Counted from the stretch's first letter, positions 30,561 through 40,600 are shown. The stretch: DNA of 64,000 bases from Alistipes montrealensis (GCF_018362775.1 NZ_JAGYXY010000004.1:1-64000), one strand, 5' to 3'. The notes: generated from the letters alone by a model not told the origin. Numbers and translations: made by a program.

Positions 30561-31859
30561 TTACAGGTTGCCGCATGCGCGCAGCAGTTCATAATAAGTA
30601 TAGACCGTTTCGGCCCGGGCGGCGGTGAGTTGCAGTTCGGTCTGCAGGCGGATGCCGTTGGCGTCGAGCAGGTCCGTCAGGATCGAAAGCTGGTTCAGGT
30701 ATCGGTTGCGGACGATGCGGTAATTCTCTTCGGCCTGCTGCTCCGCCAGCCTCAGCGACTCCACGCGCTCCAATGCCTCCCGATGCCGGATATAGGCGCT
30801 CCGCACGCGGATGCGCAGCTCTTGCAGGACCTGCTGTTCGCGGTTTTCGGAAAGTGCGGCCTGATAGCGCGCCTCCTGTACTTTGTGGCGGTTGCGGTAG
30901 AGCGACGAGAGGTTGAACGACAGTGAAAGCTGGATGTTCCAGTTGTTGGCGAAAAGGTCCTGCATCGTCGTTGTAAGCGGGCGGGCCAGCGTATTGGCTC
31001 CCTGGAGCGACAGCGAGGGCAGATAGGCCGAACGGGCGATCCTTACGTCGGTCCGTGCCAGGTCGATATTCCGCCGCGCGATATTCAGCCCCGGATAGTT
31101 GTCGCAGGCCTCTTCGACATAGTCGGCATATGCGCCGAGGGGACTCACGGCGGCCAGCGCCACCGTGTCGGGTTTCAGCAGCAGCGATTCGTCAAGCCCC
31201 AACAGAAGGTCGAGTTGCTGGGATACGATGGCGATGTTGTCGTCGGTCTCGCGGCTGCTCAGCCGGAAGTTAGTCAGTTCGAGTTCGCTGCGTATCTCGT
31301 CGTTGCGCGTAACGAGGCCTTCGTTCCGCATGCGGCGGATGTCGCCCAGACGCCGCTCGGCCTCTTCGATATTCCGGGCGAAAAGCTCCCGCTGTTTGTA
31401 CAGGCTGAACAGGTCGAGGTAGTGGCGCAGCAGGAGCATCCGCACCTCTGCTTCGTCGTCGGTAACCGTCAGTGCGGCAATCCGCCGTTGGAGCGCTGCA
31501 CGCTGGATGCCGCTCCGGATTCGCCCGCCTTCGTAGAGGGGTTGCACGACGCTTATGTTGTAGTTGTAGAGCCAGTCGGGGCTTTCGGGCTGTGACGGCC
31601 GGGTCAGGCCCTGCCTGAAAACCACGGGTTGGCCCAGGTAACCGGTCGTTGCCCCGATACGAATGTCGGGCAACCGTCCTGTGCGTGCATCCAGTTCCTG
31701 CTCGCCGGCAAGGCTTTCGCCGATGCGGGAGGCGGCCAGGCGGAGGCTGTTTCCGGTCCCGAGCCGGAACAGTTCGTCGAGCGACAGGCTGCGGACCGGC
31801 TGTGCCGTCGAGGCACACGGCATGAGGAGGAGCAATGCGAAGAGGAGTTTAGATTTCAT
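30561..31859 (-). CDS. TolC-family outer-membrane efflux protein
   Basis: 432 residues with a signal peptide (MKSKLLFALLLLMPCASTA). Repeated helix-rich halves (LRLAASRIGESLAGEQELDA and LNIARRNIDLARTDVRIA) and the AYLPSLSLQG strand region are typical of TolC. It forms the trimeric outer-membrane duct of the efflux system. Its ATG lies inside the end of the MarR gene (11-base overlap), so translation is coupled to the regulator. The HlyD gene follows 14 bases later. Confidence 0.93.
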   Translation of the reverse strand: MKSKLLFALLLLMPCASTAQPVRSLSLDELFRLGTGNSLRLAASRIGESLAGEQELDARTGRLPDIRIGATTGYLGQPVVFRQGLTRPSQPESPDWLYNYNISVVQPLYEGGRIRSGIQRAALQRRIAALTVTDDEAEVRMLLLRHYLDLFSLYKQRELFARNIEEAERRLGDIRRMRNEGLVTRNDEIRSELELTNFRLSSRETDDNIAIVSQQLDLLLGLDESLLLKPDTVALAAVSPLGAYADYVEEACDNYPGLNIARRNIDLARTDVRIARSAYLPSLSLQGANTLARPLTTTMQDLFANNWNIQLSLSFNLSSLYRNRHKVQEARYQAALSENREQQVLQELRIRVRSAYIRHREALERVESLRLAEQQAEENYRIVRNRYLNQLSILTDLLDANGIRLQTELQLTAARAETVYTYYELLRACGNL

Positions 31860-32289
31860 CGAGTATCCCGTTCAGTTTTCCCAGGCATGCCGTTGCGAGG
31901 ATCATTTCCCCGGCGTCCATGTGTTCTCCGGCCCGCTCGTAAATTCCCTTTAGGATGGGTTTGACGATTCCGGCCAGTGCCCGGCCTGTTGCCGTGAGGA
32001 AAATCAGGCGACTGCGCCGGTCGGCGGCATTCTCGCGGCGGGCGACCCACCCTTTGCGCACGAGGTTGTTGATCAGGTTGGTGAGCGAAGCCTTGTCCTT
32101 CGAGGTGAGTTGCGCGAGTTGCTGCTGGCTGATGCCCTGCTGTTCCCAGAGGCGGTACATGACCTGGAGCATCTCGAAGGTCATCTCCACGTTGTGCGAC
32201 CGCAGCATCCGCTGTACCGTCTGCCGGAATGCCCGGCGGGTACGGATTATCTGCAGCATAAGTTCATGCGCCTGTTCGCTGTTTGTCAT
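31849..32289 (-). CDS. MarR-family transcriptional regulator
   Basis: 146 residues from the ATG at 32289 (MTNSEQAHELMLQ); a longer start at 32313 would sit in the promoter box. The winged helix is visible: GISQQQLAQLTSKDKASLTNLINNL (recognition helix) and a wing with DRRSRLIFLTATGRAL. First gene of an operon with tolC, hlyD and an MFS pump, so it most likely represses this operon and is released by a pump substrate. No clear palindromic operator could be picked out around the box at 32311. Confidence 0.93.
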   Translation of the reverse strand: MTNSEQAHELMLQIIRTRRAFRQTVQRMLRSHNVEMTFEMLQVMYRLWEQQGISQQQLAQLTSKDKASLTNLINNLVRKGWVARRENAADRRSRLIFLTATGRALAGIVKPILKGIYERAGEHMDAGEMILATACLGKLNGILDEI

Positions 32290-32310
32290 GACGGGTGGAT
32301 TTTTCGGGCA

Positions 32311-32318
32311 CAAAGATA
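32311..32318 (-). promoter_or_regulatory. TAnnTTTG -7 box for the marR-efflux operon
   Basis: Minus strand TATCTTTG, exact match, 22 bases before the chosen marR ATG; autoregulation by MarR would act here. Confidence 0.6.
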
Positions 32319-32573
32319 ATATACTTTCCGGAAAATAGTTCGATATTAAACTATTTTAATGCATTGGTCGATTCCCATATATGCGATGTTTCTGTTGAGA
32401 TTTATTTATAAAGTACCTTTTATCATCCAGACATTGTTTTCTAAATTAACTTGTATCGCAGACTATATTAATATTTATTTTTTATAACTTAGACAAAAAT
32501 TTGAAGTCTGCAAAAAAGCAATCCATATAAACATATATTCAATAACAGAAGTCAAATCTTGTTTTTTAGAATT
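32319..32573. other. AT-rich intergenic stretch before the helicase gene
   Basis: About 255 bases, much richer in A/T than the flanking efflux operon. It holds no gene I can support. It includes TTTATTTATAAAGTACC and long A/T runs and probably contains the helicase promoter, but no exact TAnnTTTG box was found. Confidence 0.5.
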
Positions 32574-35297
32574 ATGGTTAAAGAGCAAATCGAAGATATC
32601 GCCAATAGAATCAAAATCCATCGCGAGAATGAGATAAATAGCCAATCCTCTAATAATGCTATCGGAAGGCTTCTTGTCGATTATGATAAACAGGAAAAGG
32701 TAATTTGGCTGACCCTCAGGCCGAAAGTGGAAATGAGTTACCGGAGTGATATACTCGGTAATATCGATCCGAATTCGGCGAAAAAAACACATCATACATA
32801 TGATGGTGACGGCACCAATATTCAGCGGGATTCCAAACTCGGGGCTTTATTCATTCAGCATTATGAAGGAATTCACAAACATACTACGCCCAGAGGCGAG
32901 ATTGAGATCGAGATATTTAATAGGGCGGTTTACACTCCATGCATGACTTCTTTCAGCGAGGATGAATGTGCTATAGACATTTCGATCAATCTTTCCGGCG
33001 ATAGCAAAACTCATTATTTTGAGAATCTTTCCGAAATACTGGCCCTGCAACTGGAGATAGAACAGGAGAAAAAAAAATTGCTCAAGGCAACTGAAGAACA
33101 GACGCATGAATTGATAACCCGTATCAATCGCAAAGAAGAGGAGAAGAAGCGGTTGTTATCCAAGACACAGAGTTTTATAAGAAAATCTGCTTCATTGAGA
33201 TTTCAGCCCATACTTGATCCCATCCAGGAATCCATAAAGCGTTCAAGATTGTTCGATGGTTGTCTTGTGATTAACGGGGGGCCGGGTACGGGGAAAACCA
33301 CTTCCCTTATACAACGGATAAAGTACCTTATTTCGGACACAATAGAAGAGGTAAAAGAGGATTTGACTCCCAAGCAGAAAGCTATTCTGTACGATGAGAA
33401 ATCGAGTTGGATTTTCTATTCACCCAATGAACTGCTGGCGTTGTTTCTCCAGAATAGTATGCGCATGGAGGGGCTTACAGCCGATCCGAAAAGGGTAAAA
33501 GTGTGGTTCGCTCACAGGAACGAACTCGTGAAAAGTTATAAATTGGTCGATACGCAGACCATGCGGCCTTTCATGATGTACCGGAATACAGCTGATAAAT
33601 GCCTTATCACCAATAGGCCTGAAAATATTGTTTCTATAACCAAAAATCTGGGAAAGTACTATTTTAATTATCAGAAGGAGAAAATAGCAAATCTACTCGA
33701 TATTGATGTAACTGCTATGACCTGGAGAAACACAGGGATGTCGATTCAAAAATTTCTTTCAGGAAAAAAAGATTTATCTACCTGGGATGCATTGATACGT
33801 CTTTTCATTAATCTGAGCGAGACCTACAAAAGCGAATCGGATGCGATATCGGAAGGTTACAATAAGTCGATAGAAACAGTTGCCGCAAGAGTGCAGTTAC
33901 TCGTTTCTCAGGATGACGACAGGCTTTCTAAGATAAAACGACTTTTAACTTCGTGGAAGACCTCCGGGCAGGAAAACGAAGAAGAAACCGACGAAATAGA
34001 GATCGAACAGGAGGATTTCGACGAAAAAGAAGATACCTCGATTTTGGATCAAGAAAAAGAGCTTTTTATCAAACTGAAATCCCTGTGCCGAAAGCAAGCA
34101 CTCAGCCGGTTCGATAAAAATACAAAGATCTCGGGCAAAGAAAAAGAACTTCTGGAATTGATCCCGGAAGCCGTGGATCAGCCCGAGTATAAAAATATCG
34201 GGAATACGGCTTTTTTTAAAAAGTATTTTGAAAGCGTGACTCGAGGTATCGTTTCGAACGTTTTGCGAGAAATTCCGTTGATTTACAAACGGTTTAGAAA
34301 AGAACAGTTGATCTCTAAGTCGGTGGATTACGATCTTTTCGTGCTTGAGAGACTGGTAAAAACTGATAAAAACACAAGGATTCATTCCGATGAACAGGAC
34401 TTATTACTTTACTTTATAAATACAATTTGCCGGATATTGGCAAAAAACTTTAATAATCAATACAATCGCATTTCCCATCCATACCTTACTGCATATAAGG
34501 CCAACTGCAAACCCGTTATCGCTGTCGATGAGGCCACCGACTTCTCATTGATCGATTTGTTGGCAATTTCCAGTTTCGAACACCCGGACATCTCATCTGT
34601 CACTTTTTGCGGGGATGTTATGCAGGCTATGACCGAATGCGGATTAAGATCATGGGACGATCTGTCAGCGGTTCTTCCCAATACCCATATAAGTAATCTC
34701 AAAGTGTCATATCGTCAGAGTGCTACTTTGCTTTCTCTTGCCGGATCGATCTATAAACAAGTTACGGGAAACAAGGCTAGTTACCATTCTTTCATTAAAA
34801 AGCATCGCGAGGAGCCAAAACCGTTAGTGATGGTCTCGGAAGACGAAGAGGAAAAAATGAACTGGATAGCCGATCGAATAATCGAGATTTATAAAGCTTA
34901 TGATGATAAAATCCCATCCATTGCCATATTCCTTCCTCAGGAGGAGCAGATTCAACACTTCGCGTCACTGTTGGGCAATATAGATACTCTCGCGGATGTC
35001 GGGATCAACGTCAAAGCCTGCAGAGACGGCGAAGTTTTGGGGGATGAAAATTTTGTAAGGGTTTTTTCTATAGATAAAATAAAGGGACTCGAATTCGAAG
35101 CTGTTTTCTTCTATGATTTGGATAGGTTGCAGGAACTGCATTTTCCTGAAGAATTACTGTTGAAATATCTGTATGTCGGATTATCGAGGGCTACTTTTTA
35201 TTTGGGGTTGACCCTCAGTAAAGAATTCAGCGATAATTTGTCCTTTTTAAAGGAGAACTTCGATACCACATCGCGTAAATGGCTTATAGGCAGTTAA
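32574..35297 (+). CDS. Large SF1 (UvrD/HelD-like) helicase-type ATPase
   Basis: 907 residues from the ATG at 32574. Helicase motifs in order: Walker A NGGPGTGKTT (Lys 241), motif II VDEATDF (Asp652-Glu653; Thr where UvrD has Gln), motif III FCGDVMQAM, motif IV SYRQSATLL, motif V DKIKGLEFEAV and motif VI VGLSRAT (Arg872). Before the ATPase lie about 150 unrecognised residues and a lysine/glutamate-rich coiled coil (about 160-205), as in HelD proteins. An acidic stretch (ENEEETDEIEIEQED) lies near residue 470. No nuclease or Cys cluster is visible. It is a lone, AT-rich gene. RNA polymerase recycling, repair or phage defence are all possible. Confidence 0.8.
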   Translation: MVKEQIEDIANRIKIHRENEINSQSSNNAIGRLLVDYDKQEKVIWLTLRPKVEMSYRSDILGNIDPNSAKKTHHTYDGDGTNIQRDSKLGALFIQHYEGIHKHTTPRGEIEIEIFNRAVYTPCMTSFSEDECAIDISINLSGDSKTHYFENLSEILALQLEIEQEKKKLLKATEEQTHELITRINRKEEEKKRLLSKTQSFIRKSASLRFQPILDPIQESIKRSRLFDGCLVINGGPGTGKTTSLIQRIKYLISDTIEEVKEDLTPKQKAILYDEKSSWIFYSPNELLALFLQNSMRMEGLTADPKRVKVWFAHRNELVKSYKLVDTQTMRPFMMYRNTADKCLITNRPENIVSITKNLGKYYFNYQKEKIANLLDIDVTAMTWRNTGMSIQKFLSGKKDLSTWDALIRLFINLSETYKSESDAISEGYNKSIETVAARVQLLVSQDDDRLSKIKRLLTSWKTSGQENEEETDEIEIEQEDFDEKEDTSILDQEKELFIKLKSLCRKQALSRFDKNTKISGKEKELLELIPEAVDQPEYKNIGNTAFFKKYFESVTRGIVSNVLREIPLIYKRFRKEQLISKSVDYDLFVLERLVKTDKNTRIHSDEQDLLLYFINTICRILAKNFNNQYNRISHPYLTAYKANCKPVIAVDEATDFSLIDLLAISSFEHPDISSVTFCGDVMQAMTECGLRSWDDLSAVLPNTHISNLKVSYRQSATLLSLAGSIYKQVTGNKASYHSFIKKHREEPKPLVMVSEDEEEKMNWIADRIIEIYKAYDDKIPSIAIFLPQEEQIQHFASLLGNIDTLADVGINVKACRDGEVLGDENFVRVFSIDKIKGLEFEAVFFYDLDRLQELHFPEELLLKYLYVGLSRATFYLGLTLSKEFSDNLSFLKENFDTTSRKWLIGS

Positions 35298-35330
35298 AAT
35301 AGATAGTCCGACTTTTTAATGTATTAAAAT

Positions 35331-35366
35331 AATTAGGCAGTTACACACTTTGTAACTGCCTTTTTT
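35331..35366 (+). terminator. Terminator of the SF1 helicase gene
   Basis: A 10-bp stem (AGGCAGTTAC with GTAACTGCCT) and 7-base loop followed by TTTTTT, 34 bases after the stop. Confidence 0.85.
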
Positions 35367-35801
35367 GCAAACACAAGCGAAATGATGATTAGACGCATAA
35401 GGGAATAGGTTACTGTCATTCTCACGAGTTTTGTATTTGAAAATACTGGTGTAGACATATATTGAAAACGGGAGAGATACTCCGCCTGTTAACTCAATGT
35501 CAAGATTATGTAATTCTATAAAATAACTCTTGATGAGTTTTTTGCTTCACTAAATTATCCACCGAAAAAAAGTAAATAACTGCCGCAATAAGCAAACCGG
35601 GCATTAGAGCTATCAATGGCTCTATGTCCGGTTTATTTTGACTTTTTCGCAAATTAGTTTGCAACTCGTATCCATGTACCACGATTAAGCACTTTAGTGA
35701 CCTGCTTTCGTGTGCTTGCCTTTGCTATGGTCTGAAACGGAATAATCCCGCATATCGTTGATATACAAGATTATTTGCGCTGATTTGCGGCTGTCTGCCA
35801 A
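35367..35801. other. Gene-poor AT-rich region between the helicase and tRNA-His
   Basis: About 435 bases without a supportable gene. It holds one imperfect 17-bp inverted repeat (35594-35634, arms AAACCGGGCATTAGAGC and GCTCTATGTCCGGTTT) followed by a T-rich stretch, which looks like a terminator, although no gene precedes it. Composition matches the helicase rather than the core genes. It could be a leftover of a mobile element or hold an unrecognised small RNA. Confidence 0.45.
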
Positions 35802-35826
35802 CAAAAAAGGTCTTCTTACGAAGACC
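35802..35826 (-). terminator. Terminator of tRNA-His
   Basis: On the minus strand GGTCTTCGTAAGAAGACC folds into a hairpin directly followed by TTTTTTG, a few bases after the tRNA 3' end. Confidence 0.85.
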
Positions 35827-35832
35827 ATTTTG

Positions 35833-35907
35833 GGTGGAAGATGGGGCTCGAACCCACGACCTTCGGAACCACAATCCGACGCTCTAACCGACTGAGCTAC
35901 ATCCACC
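35833..35907 (-). tRNA. tRNA-His (anticodon GTG)
   Basis: The minus strand folds as a cloverleaf: acceptor GTGGATG with CTTCCAC (one U-U mismatch), D arm GCTCAGTCGGTTAGAGC, anticodon loop with GTG in GGATTGTGGTTCC, and T arm GTGGGTTCGAGCCCCAT. An extra encoded G at -1 opposite C73 is the tRNA-His hallmark. No CCA is encoded. A consensus promoter lies just upstream and a terminator just downstream. Confidence 0.95.
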
Positions 35908-35937
35908 ATTTCGATACATGGTTATCGTATCGGGATG

Positions 35938-35969
35938 CAAATGTAATACACTTTTTCGGTCCGTGCAAA
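35938..35969 (-). promoter_or_regulatory. Full -33/-7 promoter of tRNA-His
   Basis: On the minus strand TTTG (35966-35969), a 20-base spacer, then TACATTTG (35938-35945), an ideal Bacteroidetes promoter 31 bases before the tRNA. Confidence 0.8.
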
Positions 35970-36061
35970 AAAAACGACTGAAAAATCGTCCGGAAATGCC
36001 GGAAATGACAAAATGGCAGTCCGCACTGCTCGTTTGTCACGCCAAATCTGCCAAAAACCGG

Positions 36062-36079
36062 TTGGCACACCTATTGTTG
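36062..36079 (+). promoter_or_regulatory. Possible promoter element upstream of groES
   Basis: TTGGCACACCTATTGTTG lies 75 bases before groES. It resembles a sigma-54 site (TGGCAC, then TTG at the right spacing, but T for the final C), and TATTGTTG within it is one base off the -7 consensus. Which, if either, is used cannot be told. Confidence 0.3.
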
Positions 36080-36153
36080 GAAAAATGGTTGCAAAAGCTA
36101 AAAAGCTAATAAAACTATTATACAGTAAAACAAAACTAAAAAAACACAAAGCT

Positions 36154-36423
36154 ATGAATGTAAAACCATTATCGGATCGCGTGCTGGTTCTCCCGAACCC
36201 CGCGGAAGAGAAGACGGCCGGTGGATTGATTATTCCCGACACGGCAAAGGAAAAACCCCTGGCAGGTAAAGTCGTTGCGGTAGGCCCCGGTACGTCGGAG
36301 GTCAAAATGGAGGTCAAGGCGGGCGACCAGGTGCTCTACGGCAAGTATGCCGGCCAGGAGATCCAGGTCGACGGCGTGGATTACCTCATTATGAAGCAGA
36401 ACGATATTTTGGCAATCATCTAA
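36154..36423 (+). CDS. groES: Co-chaperonin GroES
   Basis: 89 residues from the ATG at 36154 ([14 protein letters not shown]); the longer in-frame reading upstream is not conserved. Mobile loop [18 protein letters not shown] and the VGPGT strand are diagnostic. It forms the heptameric lid of GroEL. groEL follows 14 bases later. No CIRCE (HrcA) element is visible upstream; a TTGGCAC-type site is described at 36062. Confidence 0.97.
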   Translation: MNVKPLSDRVLVLPNPAEEKTAGGLIIPDTAKEKPLAGKVVAVGPGTSEVKMEVKAGDQVLYGKYAGQEIQVDGVDYLIMKQNDILAII

Positions 36424-36431
36424 TTCGATAA

Positions 36432-38069
<1,638 letters not shown>

Positions 38070-38085
38070 CCGACCGATCAATCGT

Positions 38086-38126
38086 AAATTCGGATGTCCT
38101 CATGGGAGGGCATCCGAATTTTTTTG
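38086..38126 (+). terminator. Terminator of groES-groEL
   Basis: AAATTCGGATG pairs with CATCCGAATTT around a 14-base loop, followed by TTTTT, 17 bases after the stop. Confidence 0.85.
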
Positions 38127-38137
38127 CCGTTTTTTGT

Positions 38138-38145
38138 TACCTTTG
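38138..38145 (+). promoter_or_regulatory. TAnnTTTG -7 box for the EamA transporter
   Basis: TACCTTTG directly after the groEL terminator and 18 bases before the ATG at 38164. Confidence 0.6.
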
Positions 38146-38163
38146 CGGCGGAAAACAGACATT

Positions 38164-39078
38164 ATGAAAAAAGGTATTCTCTATGCTGTGCTGGCTTCGG
38201 TGCTGTGGGCGATTGTCAATCCGTTCATCAAGCAGGGGCTGAGTTACGACTTCTCGCCGATGAATTTCGCAGGCCTGCGCTTTACGATCGTCGGAATCAT
38301 TCTTTTTGCCTACACCTGGCATCGCGGGATGTGGCGCGAGATCGTGCAGCACCGCAGGCTCTTCGGTAACCTGATCCTGATCAATATGTTCATGGGCTAT
38401 ACGGCCTTTTATTTCGGTGTCGATTTCGTCAGCGGGGCTATCAGTTCGATCGTCATGGGCCTCACGCCGCTGATCAACGTCCTGCTGGCCCACCTCGTGG
38501 CCAGCAACGATCGCCTGAATCGCTACAAGGCCGTGAGTCTTTTGGTCAGCCTTGCGGGGCTGCTGCTGATCGTCGGTACGGGCAGTGACGGTGAGCCGCT
38601 CGACTGGCGCGGCGTCGGGGGCATCGTCCTGCTGCTGGCCTGCATTCTGTTTCAGGGTTATTCCGCAATTTCGGTTTCGGAGGACAAAGGCAAGGTCGAT
38701 CCGGTTTTCCTGAATGCCGTACAAATGTTTTTCGGCGGCCTGCTGATTTACGGCGTGGGTATTGCCGCGGAGGGCTTCCATCTTTTCTGGGACAAACCCG
38801 CCGGGTTCTACGGAAGCCTCGGCGTGCTGATTTTCATTTCGGTCTTCGCCTTCAGTTTCTGGTTCATGGCCTTGCGCACGGAAGGTACGAAGGTCAGCGA
38901 TATCAATATGTGCCGCCTGATCAACCCCGTCCTGGGGGCGGTATTGAGTTGGATCATGCTGCCCGGCGAACATCCCCATTTCAGTACCGTGGCGGGCATG
39001 GCGATCATTGTCAGTTCGCTGGTCATCTATTTCAAGGGCGAGACGATCGTCCGGCGATGGCAATTGCGCCGGCATTGA
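38164..39078 (+). CDS. EamA/DMT-family transporter
   Basis: 304 residues from the ATG at 38164 (MKKGILYAVLASVLWA) with 10 membrane segments in two EamA repeats; the first repeat opens with ASVLWAIVNPFIKQG and the second near ILFQGYSAISVSEDK. DMT proteins export or import small metabolites across the inner membrane; substrate is unknown. It has its own promoter box and a terminator shared with the convergent aquaporin gene. Confidence 0.9.
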   Translation: MKKGILYAVLASVLWAIVNPFIKQGLSYDFSPMNFAGLRFTIVGIILFAYTWHRGMWREIVQHRRLFGNLILINMFMGYTAFYFGVDFVSGAISSIVMGLTPLINVLLAHLVASNDRLNRYKAVSLLVSLAGLLLIVGTGSDGEPLDWRGVGGIVLLLACILFQGYSAISVSEDKGKVDPVFLNAVQMFFGGLLIYGVGIAAEGFHLFWDKPAGFYGSLGVLIFISVFAFSFWFMALRTEGTKVSDINMCRLINPVLGAVLSWIMLPGEHPHFSTVAGMAIIVSSLVIYFKGETIVRRWQLRRH

Positions 39079-39081
39079 TGC

Positions 39082-39120
39082 AAAGCGGACCGCCCCTTTT
39101 TGGAACGGTCCGTTTTTTTG
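39082..39120. terminator. Bidirectional hairpin between EamA transporter and aquaporin
   Basis: A 7-bp core stem CGGACCG / CGGTCCG flanked by A and T runs, so it works for both converging genes. Confidence 0.75.
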
Positions 39121-39132
39121 TATACCGGAGGG

Positions 39133-39810
39133 TTATTTCCCTTTGCAGCAGGTGCAGTTCAGCGCTTTCCAGACGCCGGCCGACAGGGCCGCACCGACGA
39201 ACGGTGCGACGATGAACAGCCACAGTTGGCTGAGGGCTGTGCCGCCGGCGAAAATCGCCGGACCGAAACTGCGGGCCGGATTCACGGAGGTTCCCGTGAT
39301 CGGGATGCAGACGATGTGTACGAGCACCAGCGTCAGGCCGATGGCCAGTCCGGCGAAGTTGCCCGCGCCCTTTTCACTGTCGGTCGCACCGAGCACTACG
39401 AGTACGAAAATGAAGGTGAAGACCACCTCGGCGATCAGTGCCTGCCACATTTGGCCGTCGGCGAAACCGTTGGCGCCCGTTGCCGTGGTTGCGCCGTAGT
39501 TGCCTGTCGAGGTGAGCAGCCAGATGATTGCCGAACCGATCAGCGCGCCGACGAACTGTCCGGCCATGTAACCTGCGGCATCCTTGCCGCTCATGCGCTT
39601 CGAGAGCCATACGCCGAGCGTGATGGCCGGATTGATGTGGCAGCCCGAAATGCCGCCGATGCAGTAGGCCATCGCCACGACCGAGAGGCCGAATGCGAAA
39701 GCTACCGCCAGGATCTCGGCCGGTGCGTCGCAGCCTAAGAATACGGCACTTCCGCAGCCCATCAGGACGAGAACCATGGTTCCCACCATTTCTGCAAAAT
39801 ATTTCTTCAT
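39133..39810 (-). CDS. aqpZ: Aquaporin (AqpZ-like MIP family channel)
   Basis: 225 residues from the ATG at 39810 (an ATG two codons upstream is possible), six membrane helices and both NPA boxes: GCHINPAIT and GTSVNPARS. The narrow filter His (VHIVCIP) and Arg of NPAR point to a water channel rather than a glycerol facilitator; the AqpZ Phe of the filter appears as Tyr (MAYCIGG). The C-terminus is cysteine-rich (CTCCKGK). It lets water cross the inner membrane. Monocistronic with its own box. Confidence 0.92.
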   Translation of the reverse strand: MKKYFAEMVGTMVLVLMGCGSAVFLGCDAPAEILAVAFAFGLSVVAMAYCIGGISGCHINPAITLGVWLSKRMSGKDAAGYMAGQFVGALIGSAIIWLLTSTGNYGATTATGANGFADGQMWQALIAEVVFTFIFVLVVLGATDSEKGAGNFAGLAIGLTLVLVHIVCIPITGTSVNPARSFGPAIFAGGTALSQLWLFIVAPFVGAALSAGVWKALNCTCCKGK

Positions 39811-39850
39811 AATCACTTGAGTTTAGGGGACCGAAGTCCTGTTTTCAGAA

Positions 39851-39858
39851 CAAATATA
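39851..39858 (-). promoter_or_regulatory. TAnnTTTG -7 box for aquaporin
   Basis: Minus strand TATATTTG, 41 bases before the ATG at 39810. Confidence 0.6.
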
Positions 39859-39933
39859 GCAAAAATGAAATAAAAGGGCCGCATTGTGCGGATAAAAGAC
39901 ACTGTGGCGCAGGGTTGTGTTGTTTTTCAGTGT

Positions 39934-40521
39934 TTATGGCATCCACTCCAGAATGCCGGTCACGGGGTTGGCTGCCCGCCATGCCTCGAATTCGGCGTAG
40001 GTGCGGACTCCGTCGCGGAGTACCGCCTGGTAGTATTCGATACCCATGATCTTCACCGTTTCCGGCGTGTCGTACTTGATTTGCAGGATGGCACGCCGCG
40101 TATCGTCGGTCAGTACGGCGGCGATGCGGTCGGCGACGCGTTCGAAATAACCGTCGTAAGCCGATCCCTTGGGCATGTGGACCATGTCGATCTGCCAGAG
40201 TTCATCGTCTTTGTCGGCATACCAGGCATGCCATTCGAGACACTGGTCCTGCGCATCGAGCAGGTTGCCGTATTCGATGCGGCGGATGCGGGGATTCTCC
40301 GCGAGCCGGGCCATCGCCGCAAAGCTGTCGGCTACCCGCAGGGGCGAGGAGTAGATGTGGAAGTCGATGTCGCGGTGCGTCATCAGCAGGCCCGTGCGGA
40401 GCGATCCGACGAGGTTGGGTTCGGCCCCGACCGAGCGCCAGATGGCCTCCAGGTCAGTGTCGCGGATGATATTGCGGGCGCGCTGCTGATTGGCGGCCGC
40501 AATTTCGAGGATGTCGTTCAT
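39934..40521 (-). CDS. Nucleotidyltransferase-like protein of unknown function
   Basis: 195 residues. The segment VGSLRTGLLMTHRDIDFHIYS has the NTase-fold pattern GS-x(n)-DxD, with Asp-Ile-Asp as the likely metal-binding pair, and a later DMVHMPKGSAYDGYF gives a possible third acidic residue. Similar proteins are often listed as uncharacterised or, wrongly in my view, phosphoglycerate mutase-like. Substrate is unknown. It has no clear operon partner; recN ends 79 bases away on the same strand (recN is upstream). Confidence 0.65.
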   Translation of the reverse strand: MNDILEIAAANQQRARNIIRDTDLEAIWRSVGAEPNLVGSLRTGLLMTHRDIDFHIYSSPLRVADSFAAMARLAENPRIRRIEYGNLLDAQDQCLEWHAWYADKDDELWQIDMVHMPKGSAYDGYFERVADRIAAVLTDDTRRAILQIKYDTPETVKIMGIEYYQAVLRDGVRTYAEFEAWRAANPVTGILEWMP

Positions 40522-40600
40522 GTTGCGTTTTTTTTAGGGGTTATCGTAGCGGGCGGAGCGATCGAGGCGTTCCGTCTTGTGGTAAAGCATCTTATGGCGA

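Noticed and set aside
32290-35840. Direct repeat of the tRNA-His 3' end as an attachment site for the helicase block
   Set aside because: Only GGGTGGA is shared between about 32290 and the tRNA end, too short to support an att site.
35694-35909. A 71-codon minus-strand reading frame starting MVDVAQSVRASD
   Set aside because: It is the antisense-frame reading of tRNA-His and its flank; this peptide is a well-known artefact of tRNA genes.
36013-36153. In-frame extension of groES upstream of 36154
   Set aside because: It encodes a basic, non-conserved stretch; GroES proteins start at MNVKPL.
36000-36153. CIRCE operator upstream of groES
   Set aside because: No TTAGCACTC-N9-GAGTGCTAA repeat is present.
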